DNA from: Melioribacteraceae bacterium
Lineage (GTDB): Bacteria > Bacteroidota > Ignavibacteria > Ignavibacteriales > Melioribacteraceae
DNA length: 64,000 nucleotides
NCBI GenBank assembly: GCA_030584085.1
Contig: CP129490.1
Location: forward strand, 2,761,511-2,825,510
Direction of reading: 5' to 3'
The position numbers were made by a program, and so were the translations under genes. The notes beneath the pieces were generated by a model. That model did not search any database. It was not told the DNA's origin and saw only the letters and a list, made by a program, of their open reading frames with translations. This document shows, piece by piece, positions 1 through 8,426 of this stretch; the stretch's first letter is position 1, and each line of letters begins with the position of its first letter.

Positions 1-11
1 TATTGTAAGCC

Positions 12-710
12 TTATTCCAAGATCTGTTTTATTTCATCAAATGATCTGACTTCATGGGTAGGTTTTATATTGAAATGATTTTCTTTTTTGGTAGGATTAA
101 ACCAGCATGTATCAACTTGGTGATTATAACCAAGCTGAATATCCGTCTCAATATTATCGCCGATGATCAATGCAGATTTGTTTTCGAAACCAATTCTAGA
201 TTTTGCATAATCGAAATATTCTTTACGAGGTTTGGCAAATCCAACTTCTTCCGAGATTATTATGTGTTCAAAATATTTACTAACACCGGAAAGCTTAATT
301 CTAGAGAGTTGATTTCGTTTAATACCGTTGGTAACAACTGAAGGTTGATACTTATTATCAATTAAGAATTCCAAAAAATCAATTGCTCCATCCAAAAGAA
401 AAGTTGATTCACTTAAAAAATCTATGAATCTTTCACTTAAAATATGGGGATCAACAACTTTATCCGGGAAATTGACTTCTGTAAATTCTTTGAAGCGTCC
501 GACTTTTACATCGTCAATTTTAATCTCATCTTTCTGAAATGCAGTCCAATATTTTCTGTTTATTAAGCTATAGCTTTTATAAATATCTTCATTAAACTTA
601 CCGAAAAACTCACTGCACAAACTTTGCAGCGAGTAATATTCGGTTTTTGCATAATCAAAAAGTGTATCGTCTAAATCGAGGAGAATCCATTTATATTTTC
701 TATTAATCAT
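12..710 (-). CDS. HAD-superfamily hydrolase, YjjG-like nucleotidase
   Basis: A 232-residue soluble phosphatase of the haloacid dehalogenase superfamily. Motif I is DLDDT at residues 12-16 (the first Asp is the nucleophile), motif II is VVTNG near 125-129, the conserved Lys of motif III is at about 160 (AKPRKEYFD), and motif IV is GDNIETD at 184-190. The helical cap between motifs I and II and the overall length fit the YjjG group, which removes phosphate from non-canonical pyrimidine nucleotides; that substrate is inferred from resemblance. It lies 24 bases downstream of the helicase gene on the same strand, so they are probably co-transcribed. The fold is certain, the substrate is not. Confidence 0.8.
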   Translation of the reverse strand: MINRKYKWILLDLDDTLFDYAKTEYYSLQSLCSEFFGKFNEDIYKSYSLINRKYWTAFQKDEIKIDDVKVGRFKEFTEVNFPDKVVDPHILSERFIDFLSESTFLLDGAIDFLEFLIDNKYQPSVVTNGIKRNQLSRIKLSGVSKYFEHIIISEEVGFAKPRKEYFDYAKSRIGFENKSALIIGDNIETDIQLGYNHQVDTCWFNPTKKENHFNIKPTHEVRSFDEIKQILE

Positions 711-734
711 AATCAGTAAGATAAGAAACTATGA

Positions 735-2468
735 TTAATTTTTTCTTCTACTTCTATTTGGTCTTTTATTTTTATCAAATCTATCCGAGCGTCTTTTGTT
801 ATCGCGTTTTCCTTTGAATGAATCTCTTCTATCACCGGATCTGCTTCCTTCGGATTTTTTACTTGCGGCAACTTCTACGTTTATCTCTCTGCCTTTGACT
901 TTTTGCTTGCTGAATCCTTTTAGAATTTCATTTTCGTAATTTCCATCCGCTTCAAAAAATGAAAAATTCTTAAGTATTTCTATCGAACCAATGTCTATTG
1001 ATTTAACTCCGGAATAATCTTTTATCATACCGATAATAGATGTTGGTTTAATATCATCACGAGATCCGACATTAATAAAAAAGCGAGTATAATTGTTTGC
1101 TTTATTTATAGTATCTTTTTCACGTCTACCTTTTTCATTAGGAGAACTGAGCTCAGGTAAATTTTTATAGTAATCTAAAAATCTGTTGAATTCAATTGAA
1201 ACAAATCTTTGTATCAACTCTGTCCGATCCATCCATTCCAATTTCTTGTAAATGGAAGGAAGAAACCCTTCAACGTTTGTGTGATCCACTTCAACTTTTT
1301 CTACTCTATCGATTAAGTGAAATAATTGTTTCTCGCAAATTTCTTTTCCCGAAGGGATCTGAAGTGTTTGAAATTTCTTATTCAACTTTTCTTCTATCAA
1401 TCTGATTTTGTGTTTCTCTTTTAGGTTTGCTATAATTATTGAAGTACCACTCTTCCCTGCTCTACCCGTTCTTCCGCTTCGATGTGTATAAATTTCTAAT
1501 TCATCAGGTAAATTATAATTAATTATGTGTGTTAGATTATCGACATCTAAACCGCGTGCAGCAACATCAGTAGCAACAAGCAGAGTTGTGTGTTTAATTC
1601 TAAACTTGCTCATAACAACTTCACGCTGCTGTTGTGAAAGATCACCGTGAAGTGCTTCTGCGTTATATCCGTCTTGAATTAATTTTTCCGCTACTTCTTT
1701 CGTTTCTTGTCTGGTTCTACAAAAAACTATTCCATAAATATCCGGATGGTAATCAACTATTCTTTTCAAAGCTAAATATCTATCTCTGGCTTGAACGAAA
1801 TAACTAATATGCTGAACATTTTCCGCACCGGTATTTTTCTTACCAATTGTTATCTCAATTGGTTTGTTCATGTACTTATTGGCAATTTTTAGTAATTGAT
1901 CCGGCATAGTTGCCGAGAACATATATGTATTGCGCTGTTTTGGAGTTGCTTCAAGAATTGCTTCAAGATCTTCTTTGAATCCCATATTCAACATTTCATC
2001 AGCTTCATCGAGAACAACAGCTTTAACATCGGTAAGATTGATCACATTTCTTCTGATTAAATCATATAATCTACCGGGAGTCGCAGATACAATCTGTGCT
2101 CCGCGTTTGAGTTTATCAATTTGTCTTTCCATACTAGAACCGCCAAAGACTGCGGCTATACTTATTTTATTATTATTAACCGAGTAATCACTCAAATCGT
2201 CGGCGATTTGTAAACATAGTTCTCTGGTTGGACTAATTATCAAATACTGAACATTTCTTTTTCGTGTATCTGTTTTATGAATTATCGGTAATCCAAAAGC
2301 GGCAGTTTTACCCGTGCCGGTTTGGGCTAATGCGATGATATCTTTGGGTTTTTCATTCAGCATAACCGGAATTACTTCTGTTTGAATCGGCATTGGATTA
2401 ACAAAACCTAATTCTTCAACGGCATTAACTAATGTTGAATCAATACCGAGATCTTTAAATGAAACCAT
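735..2468 (-). CDS. deaD: DEAD-box ATP-dependent RNA helicase (DeaD/CsdA type)
   Basis: ATP-dependent RNA helicase of 577 residues, expected to act in ribosome assembly or mRNA turnover, often in the cold. The N-terminus has the Q motif (PMPIQTEVIP), Walker A AQTGTGKT near residue 50, PTRELCLQ, VLDEADEML and SAT, followed by the C-terminal RecA domain with HRSGRTGRAG near residue 340. After it comes a DbpA-type RNA-binding domain (about 430-540) and a very basic, Arg/Lys/Ser-rich tail. The frame is open further upstream, but the start at 2468 is preferred because AAGGA precedes it and the protein then begins MVSFKDLG, as in homologues. The 216 bases upstream hold no gene and are probably its promoter and leader. 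Confidence 0.93.
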   Translation of the reverse strand: MVSFKDLGIDSTLVNAVEELGFVNPMPIQTEVIPVMLNEKPKDIIALAQTGTGKTAAFGLPIIHKTDTRKRNVQYLIISPTRELCLQIADDLSDYSVNNNKISIAAVFGGSSMERQIDKLKRGAQIVSATPGRLYDLIRRNVINLTDVKAVVLDEADEMLNMGFKEDLEAILEATPKQRNTYMFSATMPDQLLKIANKYMNKPIEITIGKKNTGAENVQHISYFVQARDRYLALKRIVDYHPDIYGIVFCRTRQETKEVAEKLIQDGYNAEALHGDLSQQQREVVMSKFRIKHTTLLVATDVAARGLDVDNLTHIINYNLPDELEIYTHRSGRTGRAGKSGTSIIIANLKEKHKIRLIEEKLNKKFQTLQIPSGKEICEKQLFHLIDRVEKVEVDHTNVEGFLPSIYKKLEWMDRTELIQRFVSIEFNRFLDYYKNLPELSSPNEKGRREKDTINKANNYTRFFINVGSRDDIKPTSIIGMIKDYSGVKSIDIGSIEILKNFSFFEADGNYENEILKGFSKQKVKGREINVEVAASKKSEGSRSGDRRDSFKGKRDNKRRSDRFDKNKRPNRSRRKN

Positions 2469-2684
2469 TTTCTTCCTTCTCAATAAATTTTTTGAATTGA
2501 ATGCATACAAAATTTTTCGGGTGATTTTAATTTAGTAAGATTCAACAGGCTGGGATAAATCGGCGAAATCAGGCAAGTCTAACATTTACTAACGACACAA
2601 CTAAAAGTTAAAAAATCATCCGGCACATATTAGCATTTTTTAACGCTTCAAAGATACATAAAATAAATTGATTAATAGCATTAA

Positions 2685-3173
2685 TTATTTTGGTTTATAT
2701 AAGCGCTTCAACAAGATTATTTGACCGGTATGATAAACGTTATGCATCATGGCACCCATAAGCAGATCAGCGAATGTCCATTTGCTGCTTTTGGGAACAC
2801 GAGTATCTAATTTTTTAGAATCAAATTTTTGAATTGCCTCGATTAGTAAATTATGTTCTGAAGTTAACAGTTTTTTATCTTCGACCCATTCATTTTCACC
2901 GGCATTTGTTTTTATATTCGGCCAATTCGAGGGACTTCTTGGAAATTTTCCAGATTCTCCTTCGATTAATTTGTTTCGAATAGCATAATTCCAATAAGCA
3001 ATATGCAAGGCTAACTCCCATATTGAATGACGTTTCTTATCAGGTTTCCAAAGCGCCTGTTTTGAATTAACACCTTTGAGACTTCCGACTGCAGTCGGAC
3101 CGCCATACCACAATCCCTTGCCGGAAGGAGGATTAAGTGTTTGCAGAATATATTCAATTCTCGAATCTTTCAT
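2685..3173 (-). CDS. DinB-family (four-helix metal-binding) protein
   Basis: 162-residue protein of the DinB/YfiT-like four-helix-bundle superfamily. The expected His pattern is present: a His-containing helix near residue 49 (HSIWELALHIAYW) and a C-terminal HNVYHTGQI motif, which in the family hold a divalent metal. Family members include thiol-dependent transferases, but many have no known reaction. It is the last gene of a five-gene minus-strand run, 16 bases after the esterase gene. The function in this cell cannot be read from the sequence. Confidence 0.75.
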   Translation of the reverse strand: MKDSRIEYILQTLNPPSGKGLWYGGPTAVGSLKGVNSKQALWKPDKKRHSIWELALHIAYWNYAIRNKLIEGESGKFPRSPSNWPNIKTNAGENEWVEDKKLLTSEHNLLIEAIQKFDSKKLDTRVPKSSKWTFADLLMGAMMHNVYHTGQIILLKRLYKPK

Positions 3174-3189
3174 TTTTGGTTCCGTTACG

Positions 3190-4068
3190 TTAATTAGCAG
3201 CTTCGTAGGGTAGATTTCCGTAACCGAGTTCTCTTAAAAAATTATCGATTTCGGAATATGCTTCATTCTTAATTTTTTGATCCGGATTAGGCCAGCCTCT
3301 ATCCGATTGTGTTGACGGTGTAAACATATGTCCGACTCCATCATAAATAAAAAGTTTACAAACATTTCCGGATTCAACCATTTTTTGAGTAAACAACTCA
3401 ATCCCACTTAAAGGAGTAACTGTATCATTTCTTCCATGAACAATTATAGTAGGCGGCAAATTCGGTTTTACATGATGAGCAGGTGAAATGTCTCGTGGTT
3501 CCGCTTTGTTTAACAACAATTGTTTTATCCAACTATCATTTGTTAATTCTAATGCAGGTGAGACCAACAAAATAGCGTTTGGTATAGAGCGGATTTCATT
3601 TGAATCGTTATTAAAAATTGCGGTTGAGGCAGCGAGATGACCTCCGGCAGACCAACCGTAAACAGCAACTTTGGATGTATCAAGCATTAATTTGTCAGCT
3701 ATTGTCCTTATCCAATGAACCGCGTCTTTTGCATCTTCCATTGCTTCTAAAGGAGTTATATTTTCTTTATTCGATAATCGATATTGAACGGCGACAGAAA
3801 TCATTCCTTGTTGAACAAAGTGATGAGTCCTACTAAAAGCCCACTTAGCCGATCCTTCCGACCAACCTCCGCCATGAAATACTAACACTGCAGAAAATTT
3901 TTTATTTATTGGTTCGATTTCGGGTATAAATACATAAGCTTTAAGTTGCGTTGTATCTATTGATTTATATACATACTCAACCGGAGTTAGTACGTTAATA
4001 TCTGTTTGTGAAATACAATTTAAAAACAGCAGACTAAACAGAAGAAAAAGTTGAAATATTTTTTTCAT
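3190..4068 (-). CDS. Exported alpha/beta-hydrolase (esterase/lipase), putative lipoprotein
   Basis: Carboxylic-ester hydrolase of the alpha/beta fold, 292 residues. It has the oxyanion motif HGGGW at 65-69 and a nucleophile elbow GWSAGG with Ser at 140; the probable acid is Asp215 (HGRND) and the base His247 (GVGHMF). This arrangement matches hormone-sensitive-lipase and BD-FAE-type esterases. The N-terminus is a hydrophobic signal with Cys18 after LFLN, a plausible though imperfect lipobox, so it is probably an envelope lipoprotein. It lies 11 bases after the preceding lipoprotein gene. The real substrate is unknown. Confidence 0.82.
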   Translation of the reverse strand: MKKIFQLFLLFSLLFLNCISQTDINVLTPVEYVYKSIDTTQLKAYVFIPEIEPINKKFSAVLVFHGGGWSEGSAKWAFSRTHHFVQQGMISVAVQYRLSNKENITPLEAMEDAKDAVHWIRTIADKLMLDTSKVAVYGWSAGGHLAASTAIFNNDSNEIRSIPNAILLVSPALELTNDSWIKQLLLNKAEPRDISPAHHVKPNLPPTIIVHGRNDTVTPLSGIELFTQKMVESGNVCKLFIYDGVGHMFTPSTQSDRGWPNPDQKIKNEAYSEIDNFLRELGYGNLPYEAAN

Positions 4069-4079
4069 TTTTGCTTATC

Positions 4080-4859
4080 CTAATGTTCAAAAAAGTAATA
4101 TCGTGCAAACATTTTTGAAGTATCGCTTACACAGTTTTGCCATTTGGAGATATCAAAATCGTAAGGAATAAAATTGTGACTAACCATATCAGGATTATTT
4201 TCCGTAAGTTTTATTACAAGATCAGCTTTATCTTCAATTAACAATGCGCCGCATTCATATTGAAAAAATTTATACCAAAGAGTATCAACCTTGATATCAT
4301 CTCTTATCAAACTGATGGATAGTGAATCAAGTTTACGATGAATTTTAGAAACACGATTTGGTGTTTCGTCATACTGAACTGTCCAACTTCTGTCTTCGTT
4401 AAAGTAGTTTGGATCTATTCTGTAATAATATCCATTATTTTTCGGTTCAATAGGAAATTCATCAATGTAAAAGTATTCATATGGATATTTGTGTCTCTCT
4501 AATCCAACAGGTTCAAATAAACGCAGAGTGTCTTCTACACTTACCAAAAGGATTTTAGTATTATATCCTTTAGTGCAGAACTCTAAATAATATTCTTGTT
4601 CGTAAACATCAAAGATAGAAAATCGTCCCGCGTCATCAGTTAAAGCTGAGTCTAAGAAATCTGATTCAGCCATAATTTCTTTTACGTAAATTTTTACATT
4701 GGATAAACTTTCACCTGAAGTTTTATCAATAACTGTTCCGGTTATGACACCGGATTTGGTCGGATCAGAATCTCCAACATATTCACTCGGATTCTCTCCA
4801 CAACTCGTGAATGTAAAAAGAATTGTTACCACAAATAGAAAATAAATTGTTTTGCTCAT
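4080..4859 (-). CDS. Lipoprotein with carboxypeptidase-regulatory-like domain
   Basis: 259-residue envelope protein. The signal peptide ends in a lipobox with Cys20 (FTSC), followed by a short Asp/Ser/Pro-rich linker. Residues about 37-110 form a CarboxypepD_reg-like beta-sandwich that starts GVITGTVIDKTSGESL, a module common in surface proteins of the Bacteroidota group. The C-terminal half is rich in Tyr, Asp and Trp and was not recognised. It sits in the five-gene run between the DUF1801 gene and the esterase. The role is unknown; a surface-exposed binding lipoprotein is the simplest reading. Confidence 0.6.
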   Translation of the reverse strand: MSKTIYFLFVVTILFTFTSCGENPSEYVGDSDPTKSGVITGTVIDKTSGESLSNVKIYVKEIMAESDFLDSALTDDAGRFSIFDVYEQEYYLEFCTKGYNTKILLVSVEDTLRLFEPVGLERHKYPYEYFYIDEFPIEPKNNGYYYRIDPNYFNEDRSWTVQYDETPNRVSKIHRKLDSLSISLIRDDIKVDTLWYKFFQYECGALLIEDKADLVIKLTENNPDMVSHNFIPYDFDISKWQNCVSDTSKMFARYYFFEH

Positions 4860-4869
4860 TTTATTGTTA

Positions 4870-5289
4870 TTATTTATTGGACTTCATCTTTTTTACCGAA
4901 AGCTTTATCAGTTTTTTTAAAACTGTCATATCAACATCTTCTAATTTATTAATATACAAACAAGAAACACCTGTTTTAAATTTACCCAATTTGGAAAGCA
5001 ATTCTTCATACTCCTTGAATCCTGACATGATATAAAGAGATAAACTTGCTTTCCGGGGTGAGAATCCCGTAACAAACCAATCACCCTCTCTTCCGCTAGA
5101 ATATTTGTAATGATAATTGCCAAAACCGACAATACTTGTTCCCCATATTTTAGGTTCTTCTTTCGTTATCTTTTTCATCAAATCTAAAACCACAAAAGAA
5201 TCTTCTCGCCGCTTGGGATTCTCTATTGTATTTATGAAGGCTTCGACACTTTGATTATTCTTTCTTGTTTTAATAACAACTTTTGCCAT
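4870..5289 (-). CDS. DUF1801 (YdhG-like) domain protein
   Basis: 139-residue cytoplasmic protein of the DUF1801/YdhG family. It begins with a helix (VEAFINTIENPKRREDSF), then has the typical central WGTSIVGFGNYHYKY segment and SLYIMSG, and ends with a helix and basic tail. No biochemical role is established for most members. Its neighbours, an SRPBCC protein upstream and DinB downstream, often accompany such genes in small-enzyme clusters. The gap to the upstream SRPBCC gene is only five bases. Confidence 0.72.
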   Translation of the reverse strand: MAKVVIKTRKNNQSVEAFINTIENPKRREDSFVVLDLMKKITKEEPKIWGTSIVGFGNYHYKYSSGREGDWFVTGFSPRKASLSLYIMSGFKEYEELLSKLGKFKTGVSCLYINKLEDVDMTVLKKLIKLSVKKMKSNK

Positions 5290-5294
5290 CTTAG

Positions 5295-5729
5295 TTATCC
5301 TTCGTTTTCTGCAAATTTTTTAAATGCTTCAAGATATTTTCTTGATTGTTTCTTAAAAGCACTGGACATTAGGTTCATAATTTTCATGAACCCTCTGAAA
5401 TAAAATTCATTATCACTTTCGTATAGCGTATTATTTTCATCTATTTTTTTAAAACGCGTAGTTTGCTTGTTAACAACTCCTTTCGCTTCAAAAGTAGCCG
5501 TAAACTCTTCAGGTAAGTTACTTATATGCAAAGTTTCTATCATCTCAATCTCTTTTCCGTTCATATCAAAAAACAACTTAGTTTTTGAACCTGGCTTTCC
5601 CTTTTCACCTGCAATTAGTTCTAACTTCTTTAAACCCGGCATCCATTTAAAGAGATTTTCTTGTGTTATAAACAGTTTTACAACTTCATCTATTGGTTTC
5701 TGGATATTTACTTCTAGTTGATATTTCAT
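5295..5729 (-). CDS. SRPBCC (START/polyketide-cyclase fold) protein
   Basis: 144-residue protein with the SRPBCC helix-grip fold: an N-terminal beta strand (YQLEVNIQKPIDEV), a short helix, a WMPGLKKLE strand, and a long C-terminal helix (SAFKKQSRKYLEAFKKFAE). These proteins bind hydrophobic ligands, and several act as hydrolases or carriers. The start at 5729 (ATG) is chosen over the longer TTG start because a GGGGGT ribosome-binding-like sequence lies immediately upstream. It is the first gene of the minus-strand run, facing the desaturase gene across a 159-base spacer. Confidence 0.7.
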   Translation of the reverse strand: MKYQLEVNIQKPIDEVVKLFITQENLFKWMPGLKKLELIAGEKGKPGSKTKLFFDMNGKEIEMIETLHISNLPEEFTATFEAKGVVNKQTTRFKKIDENNTLYESDNEFYFRGFMKIMNLMSSAFKKQSRKYLEAFKKFAENEG

Positions 5730-5888
5730 TAATACCCCCAAGTTTATAGTTAAGACAACTTAATTGATTGAGTGATTTTTTACAAATCTTTTACACATCA
5801 TAGTAAAGGGCTGTTAGATTTTATAAATATAATAAGCTATTTTGTCTTTTAATAATGTTAAATAGTTATTTCGCTGAAAAGGAAAGTT

Positions 5889-6881
5889 ATGACGATTATT
5901 AAACCGCAGCAAAATGAATCAACCGAAACTGAATCAAAAGCTGAAGTGCTCGCGTTACTGGAAGAAAATGTTAAAGTATGGATGGAAACTCATCTAAAGA
6001 AGAGAAAGCTTTGGTTCTCAAGTGATTATCTTCCGGCCGATGAAAAAAATTCTGAAGATGATGAAAAAGCATTACTAAAACTTCGGGAAAGAGTTAGAGG
6101 AATTAAAGACTCTGCCCGTGTCGCTTTAGGATTGAATTTAATTACTGAAGAAGGTCTTCCGCATTTTCACAGATTACTTTCTAAATACCTTGGTGATGAT
6201 AGTTTTTGGTCTAAGTGGAATAATATGTGGACTGCTGAAGAGGACAGACATGGCGGTGTGTTGAGAGATTATGCACGCGACAGCAGGTTATTCAATTTTT
6301 CAAAACTTGAGCAGATGCAATATGTTTATCAAGAAAAGGGATTTGAACCTGATTGGGACAAAGATCCGTATCGTGTTTTTGTATATACTACTTTACAAGA
6401 AAGAGCTACCCAAATTTCACACAAAAATACCGGCGAGCATGTTGGTGAACAAGAACCGTTAATCAACGGGATACTCAATAGTATTGCTGCAGACGAAGCA
6501 AAACATTATACATTTTACCGAAACGTATTTAAGTCAATTCTAGAAATTGATCCTAACAGAGCATTAGAATCCGCAGCGAATATTTTACCCGCAATTGATA
6601 TGCCCGGAATTTCAATGCCTAATTTCAGAGAAATGGCTGACGTAATTAGAAGAGCCGGAATTTATGGCCCTCGCGATTATAAAAAAATTGTAGAAGAAGC
6701 TATTGCATTCTGGAATATCGAAGTTCTGGAAGGATTAAATGATCTAGGCCGAAAAGCACAAGATAAAATAATGATGATTCCTAAAAGATTAGAAAAAGTT
6801 GCCGAGTATATTGAGAAACGAACAGAGAAAAAATCTTTCTCATTTGATTTAGTTTACGATCGTATTTTTGTGATGGAATAA
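5889..6881 (+). CDS. Acyl-[acyl-carrier-protein] desaturase (soluble diiron)
   Basis: Soluble diiron fatty-acyl-ACP desaturase of 330 residues, which introduces a cis double bond into acyl-ACP and adjusts membrane fluidity. The diiron ligands of the plastid stearoyl-ACP desaturase family are in place: Glu88 (ITEEGLP), Glu118 and His121 (EEDRH), Glu171 (LQERAT), Glu203 and His206 (DEAKH). AAAGGAAAG precedes the start. The reaction needs oxygen and reduced ferredoxin, so the organism meets oxygen at least at times. It is alone on its strand, between the SRPBCC run and the deaminase. Regiospecificity cannot be inferred. Confidence 0.9.
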   Translation: MTIIKPQQNESTETESKAEVLALLEENVKVWMETHLKKRKLWFSSDYLPADEKNSEDDEKALLKLRERVRGIKDSARVALGLNLITEEGLPHFHRLLSKYLGDDSFWSKWNNMWTAEEDRHGGVLRDYARDSRLFNFSKLEQMQYVYQEKGFEPDWDKDPYRVFVYTTLQERATQISHKNTGEHVGEQEPLINGILNSIAADEAKHYTFYRNVFKSILEIDPNRALESAANILPAIDMPGISMPNFREMADVIRRAGIYGPRDYKKIVEEAIAFWNIEVLEGLNDLGRKAQDKIMMIPKRLEKVAEYIEKRTEKKSFSFDLVYDRIFVME

Positions 6882-6888
6882 AATCCGT

Positions 6889-7440
6889 CTAGTAAAGAAT
6901 TCCTTCATTATCCTTATAAAGTTGAAGAACTTCTCGAGATTTTTCATTATGTATATTTGGTTCTACAGTTATTCCGCGTTGTTTAAATTCTTCAATCCAA
7001 TTCGGATGGAGCGGACCTTCGTCAAATCCAACTATTTTTTCCACATCATCTTTGTTAGCACCGTAAGCTAATTTAGTAACACCTGACCAAAGCACCGCGC
7101 CATTGCACATAACACAAGGCTGTGCACTCGAAATCAATTCATACTCCGTGTCATCTAATCTGAATCTTTTTAATTTTTCTTCAGCATTAATTATCGCAAC
7201 AACCTCGGCATGAGCAACTGAACAATTATTTTCAACAACAACATTTAGACCAACAGAAACAAGTTCATTAGTTTTCTGATTAAATATAGCTGCAGCAAAT
7301 GGGCCGCCGGTTTTCATTGTTATATTCTTAATCGCTAAATCAAGAACAAAATTCATTTTATCATCTATTGAATTAAGAACAACATTTTTATCAATTTCAT
7401 TTACCCAATTTGGAAGTGCTATAGTTTTTGATGTAGTCAT
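6889..7440 (-). CDS. Nucleoside/guanine deaminase (CDA fold)
   Basis: 183-residue zinc deaminase of the cytidine-deaminase-like fold. Zinc ligands are His77 with catalytic Glu79 (HAEVVAI) and Cys109/Cys112 (PCVMCNGAV). The GGPFAAAI segment near 45 and the C-terminal YKDNEGILY resemble GuaD-type guanine deaminases rather than the tRNA deaminase TadA, which is shorter and lacks this tail. It probably converts guanine to xanthine in purine salvage. It is transcribed toward the desaturase gene and ends seven bases from it. Confidence 0.8.
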   Translation of the reverse strand: MTTSKTIALPNWVNEIDKNVVLNSIDDKMNFVLDLAIKNITMKTGGPFAAAIFNQKTNELVSVGLNVVVENNCSVAHAEVVAIINAEEKLKRFRLDDTEYELISSAQPCVMCNGAVLWSGVTKLAYGANKDDVEKIVGFDEGPLHPNWIEEFKQRGITVEPNIHNEKSREVLQLYKDNEGILY

Positions 7441-7586
7441 TTACCTGCCTGTAAAATTTTTTATTCATTAAAAATTGATTGTATTTACAAATGTTCAAAA
7501 AAATGCGATAAATTTCTAATTATTGTTTACGTTTGCTAGATCATCTAGAATGTTTCTTTTATCATAAATTAAATTTGATTGAAGAC

Positions 7587-8426
7587 ATGACTGAAAGAAC
7601 CATCAAATCTGTAACTGACTCTTTAGAAGCTGATAATAGAATGCTTCCCTATCTCCCTTATCTATTGCAAGATTTGTGGAGTATGGGTTGTTCGTTAGAT
7701 CAAATTATATCTGTTGTCGGAACTTTGATGTTCCCTTCCGAAAATGTTAATGCACTTGATCTTGGTTGTGGTAAGGGAGCAGTTGCAATTAATATTGCAT
7801 TTAAATATGGTTTTAATGTTACAGGTATAGATGCAATGCAAGAATTTCTTGATGAGGCTAATTTAAAAGCGTCCGAGTACAACGTATCTCATCTCTGCTC
7901 ATTCATTAACGAAGACATTTATGATTTTATTAAAGTTAATCGAGACTATGATTTGGTAGTATTTGCCTCACTCGGTGGAATATTGGGAAGCACAACAGAA
8001 ACAGTCGGGAAATTGAGAACACAAGTTAAACCCGGCGGATATATTATAGTTGACGACGCTTACTTAAAATCCGAATCAATTCCAAAAAGAAAAGGTTACG
8101 AATATTGTCTTTCTTATAGTGAAACTAAAAATGCATTAACTGCTTTTGGAGATGTAATAGTTCAACAAATCAACACGACCGGAGTGAACGAAAAGATCAA
8201 TCAAGAGTACTTAACATTAATAAAAAATCATGCTACTGAATTAATAACAATGAATCCGGAATTAGAAAAATTTGTTACTGCTTATGTTGATAATCAAGCC
8301 GTGGAATGTAGTTTTATTAATAACTATTTAGAGGGTGCGTTATGGATAGTACAGAAAAGGGAAATCCATTATCTTAATAAAATCATTTTTTTTGTGATTG
8401 TTCTATTTCTCGTAGAAAGTTTATAA
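7587..8426 (+). CDS. SAM-dependent methyltransferase, class I
   Basis: Rossmann-fold methyltransferase of 279 residues. Motif I is ALDLGCGKGAVAINIA (about residues 54-69), followed by VTGIDAMQEFLDEA with the acidic residue that binds the SAM ribose, and LVVFASLGGI as motif IV. The substrate is unknown. The start is placed at the ATG at 7587; an upstream TTG (7533) would add 18 residues without homology. The C-terminal 20 or so residues are hydrophobic and overlap the 3' end of the convergent T9SS gene by 58 bases, so the last part may be a recent read-through extension. Confidence 0.75.
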   Translation: MTERTIKSVTDSLEADNRMLPYLPYLLQDLWSMGCSLDQIISVVGTLMFPSENVNALDLGCGKGAVAINIAFKYGFNVTGIDAMQEFLDEANLKASEYNVSHLCSFINEDIYDFIKVNRDYDLVVFASLGGILGSTTETVGKLRTQVKPGGYIIVDDAYLKSESIPKRKGYEYCLSYSETKNALTAFGDVIVQQINTTGVNEKINQEYLTLIKNHATELITMNPELEKFVTAYVDNQAVECSFINNYLEGALWIVQKREIHYLNKIIFFVIVLFLVESL

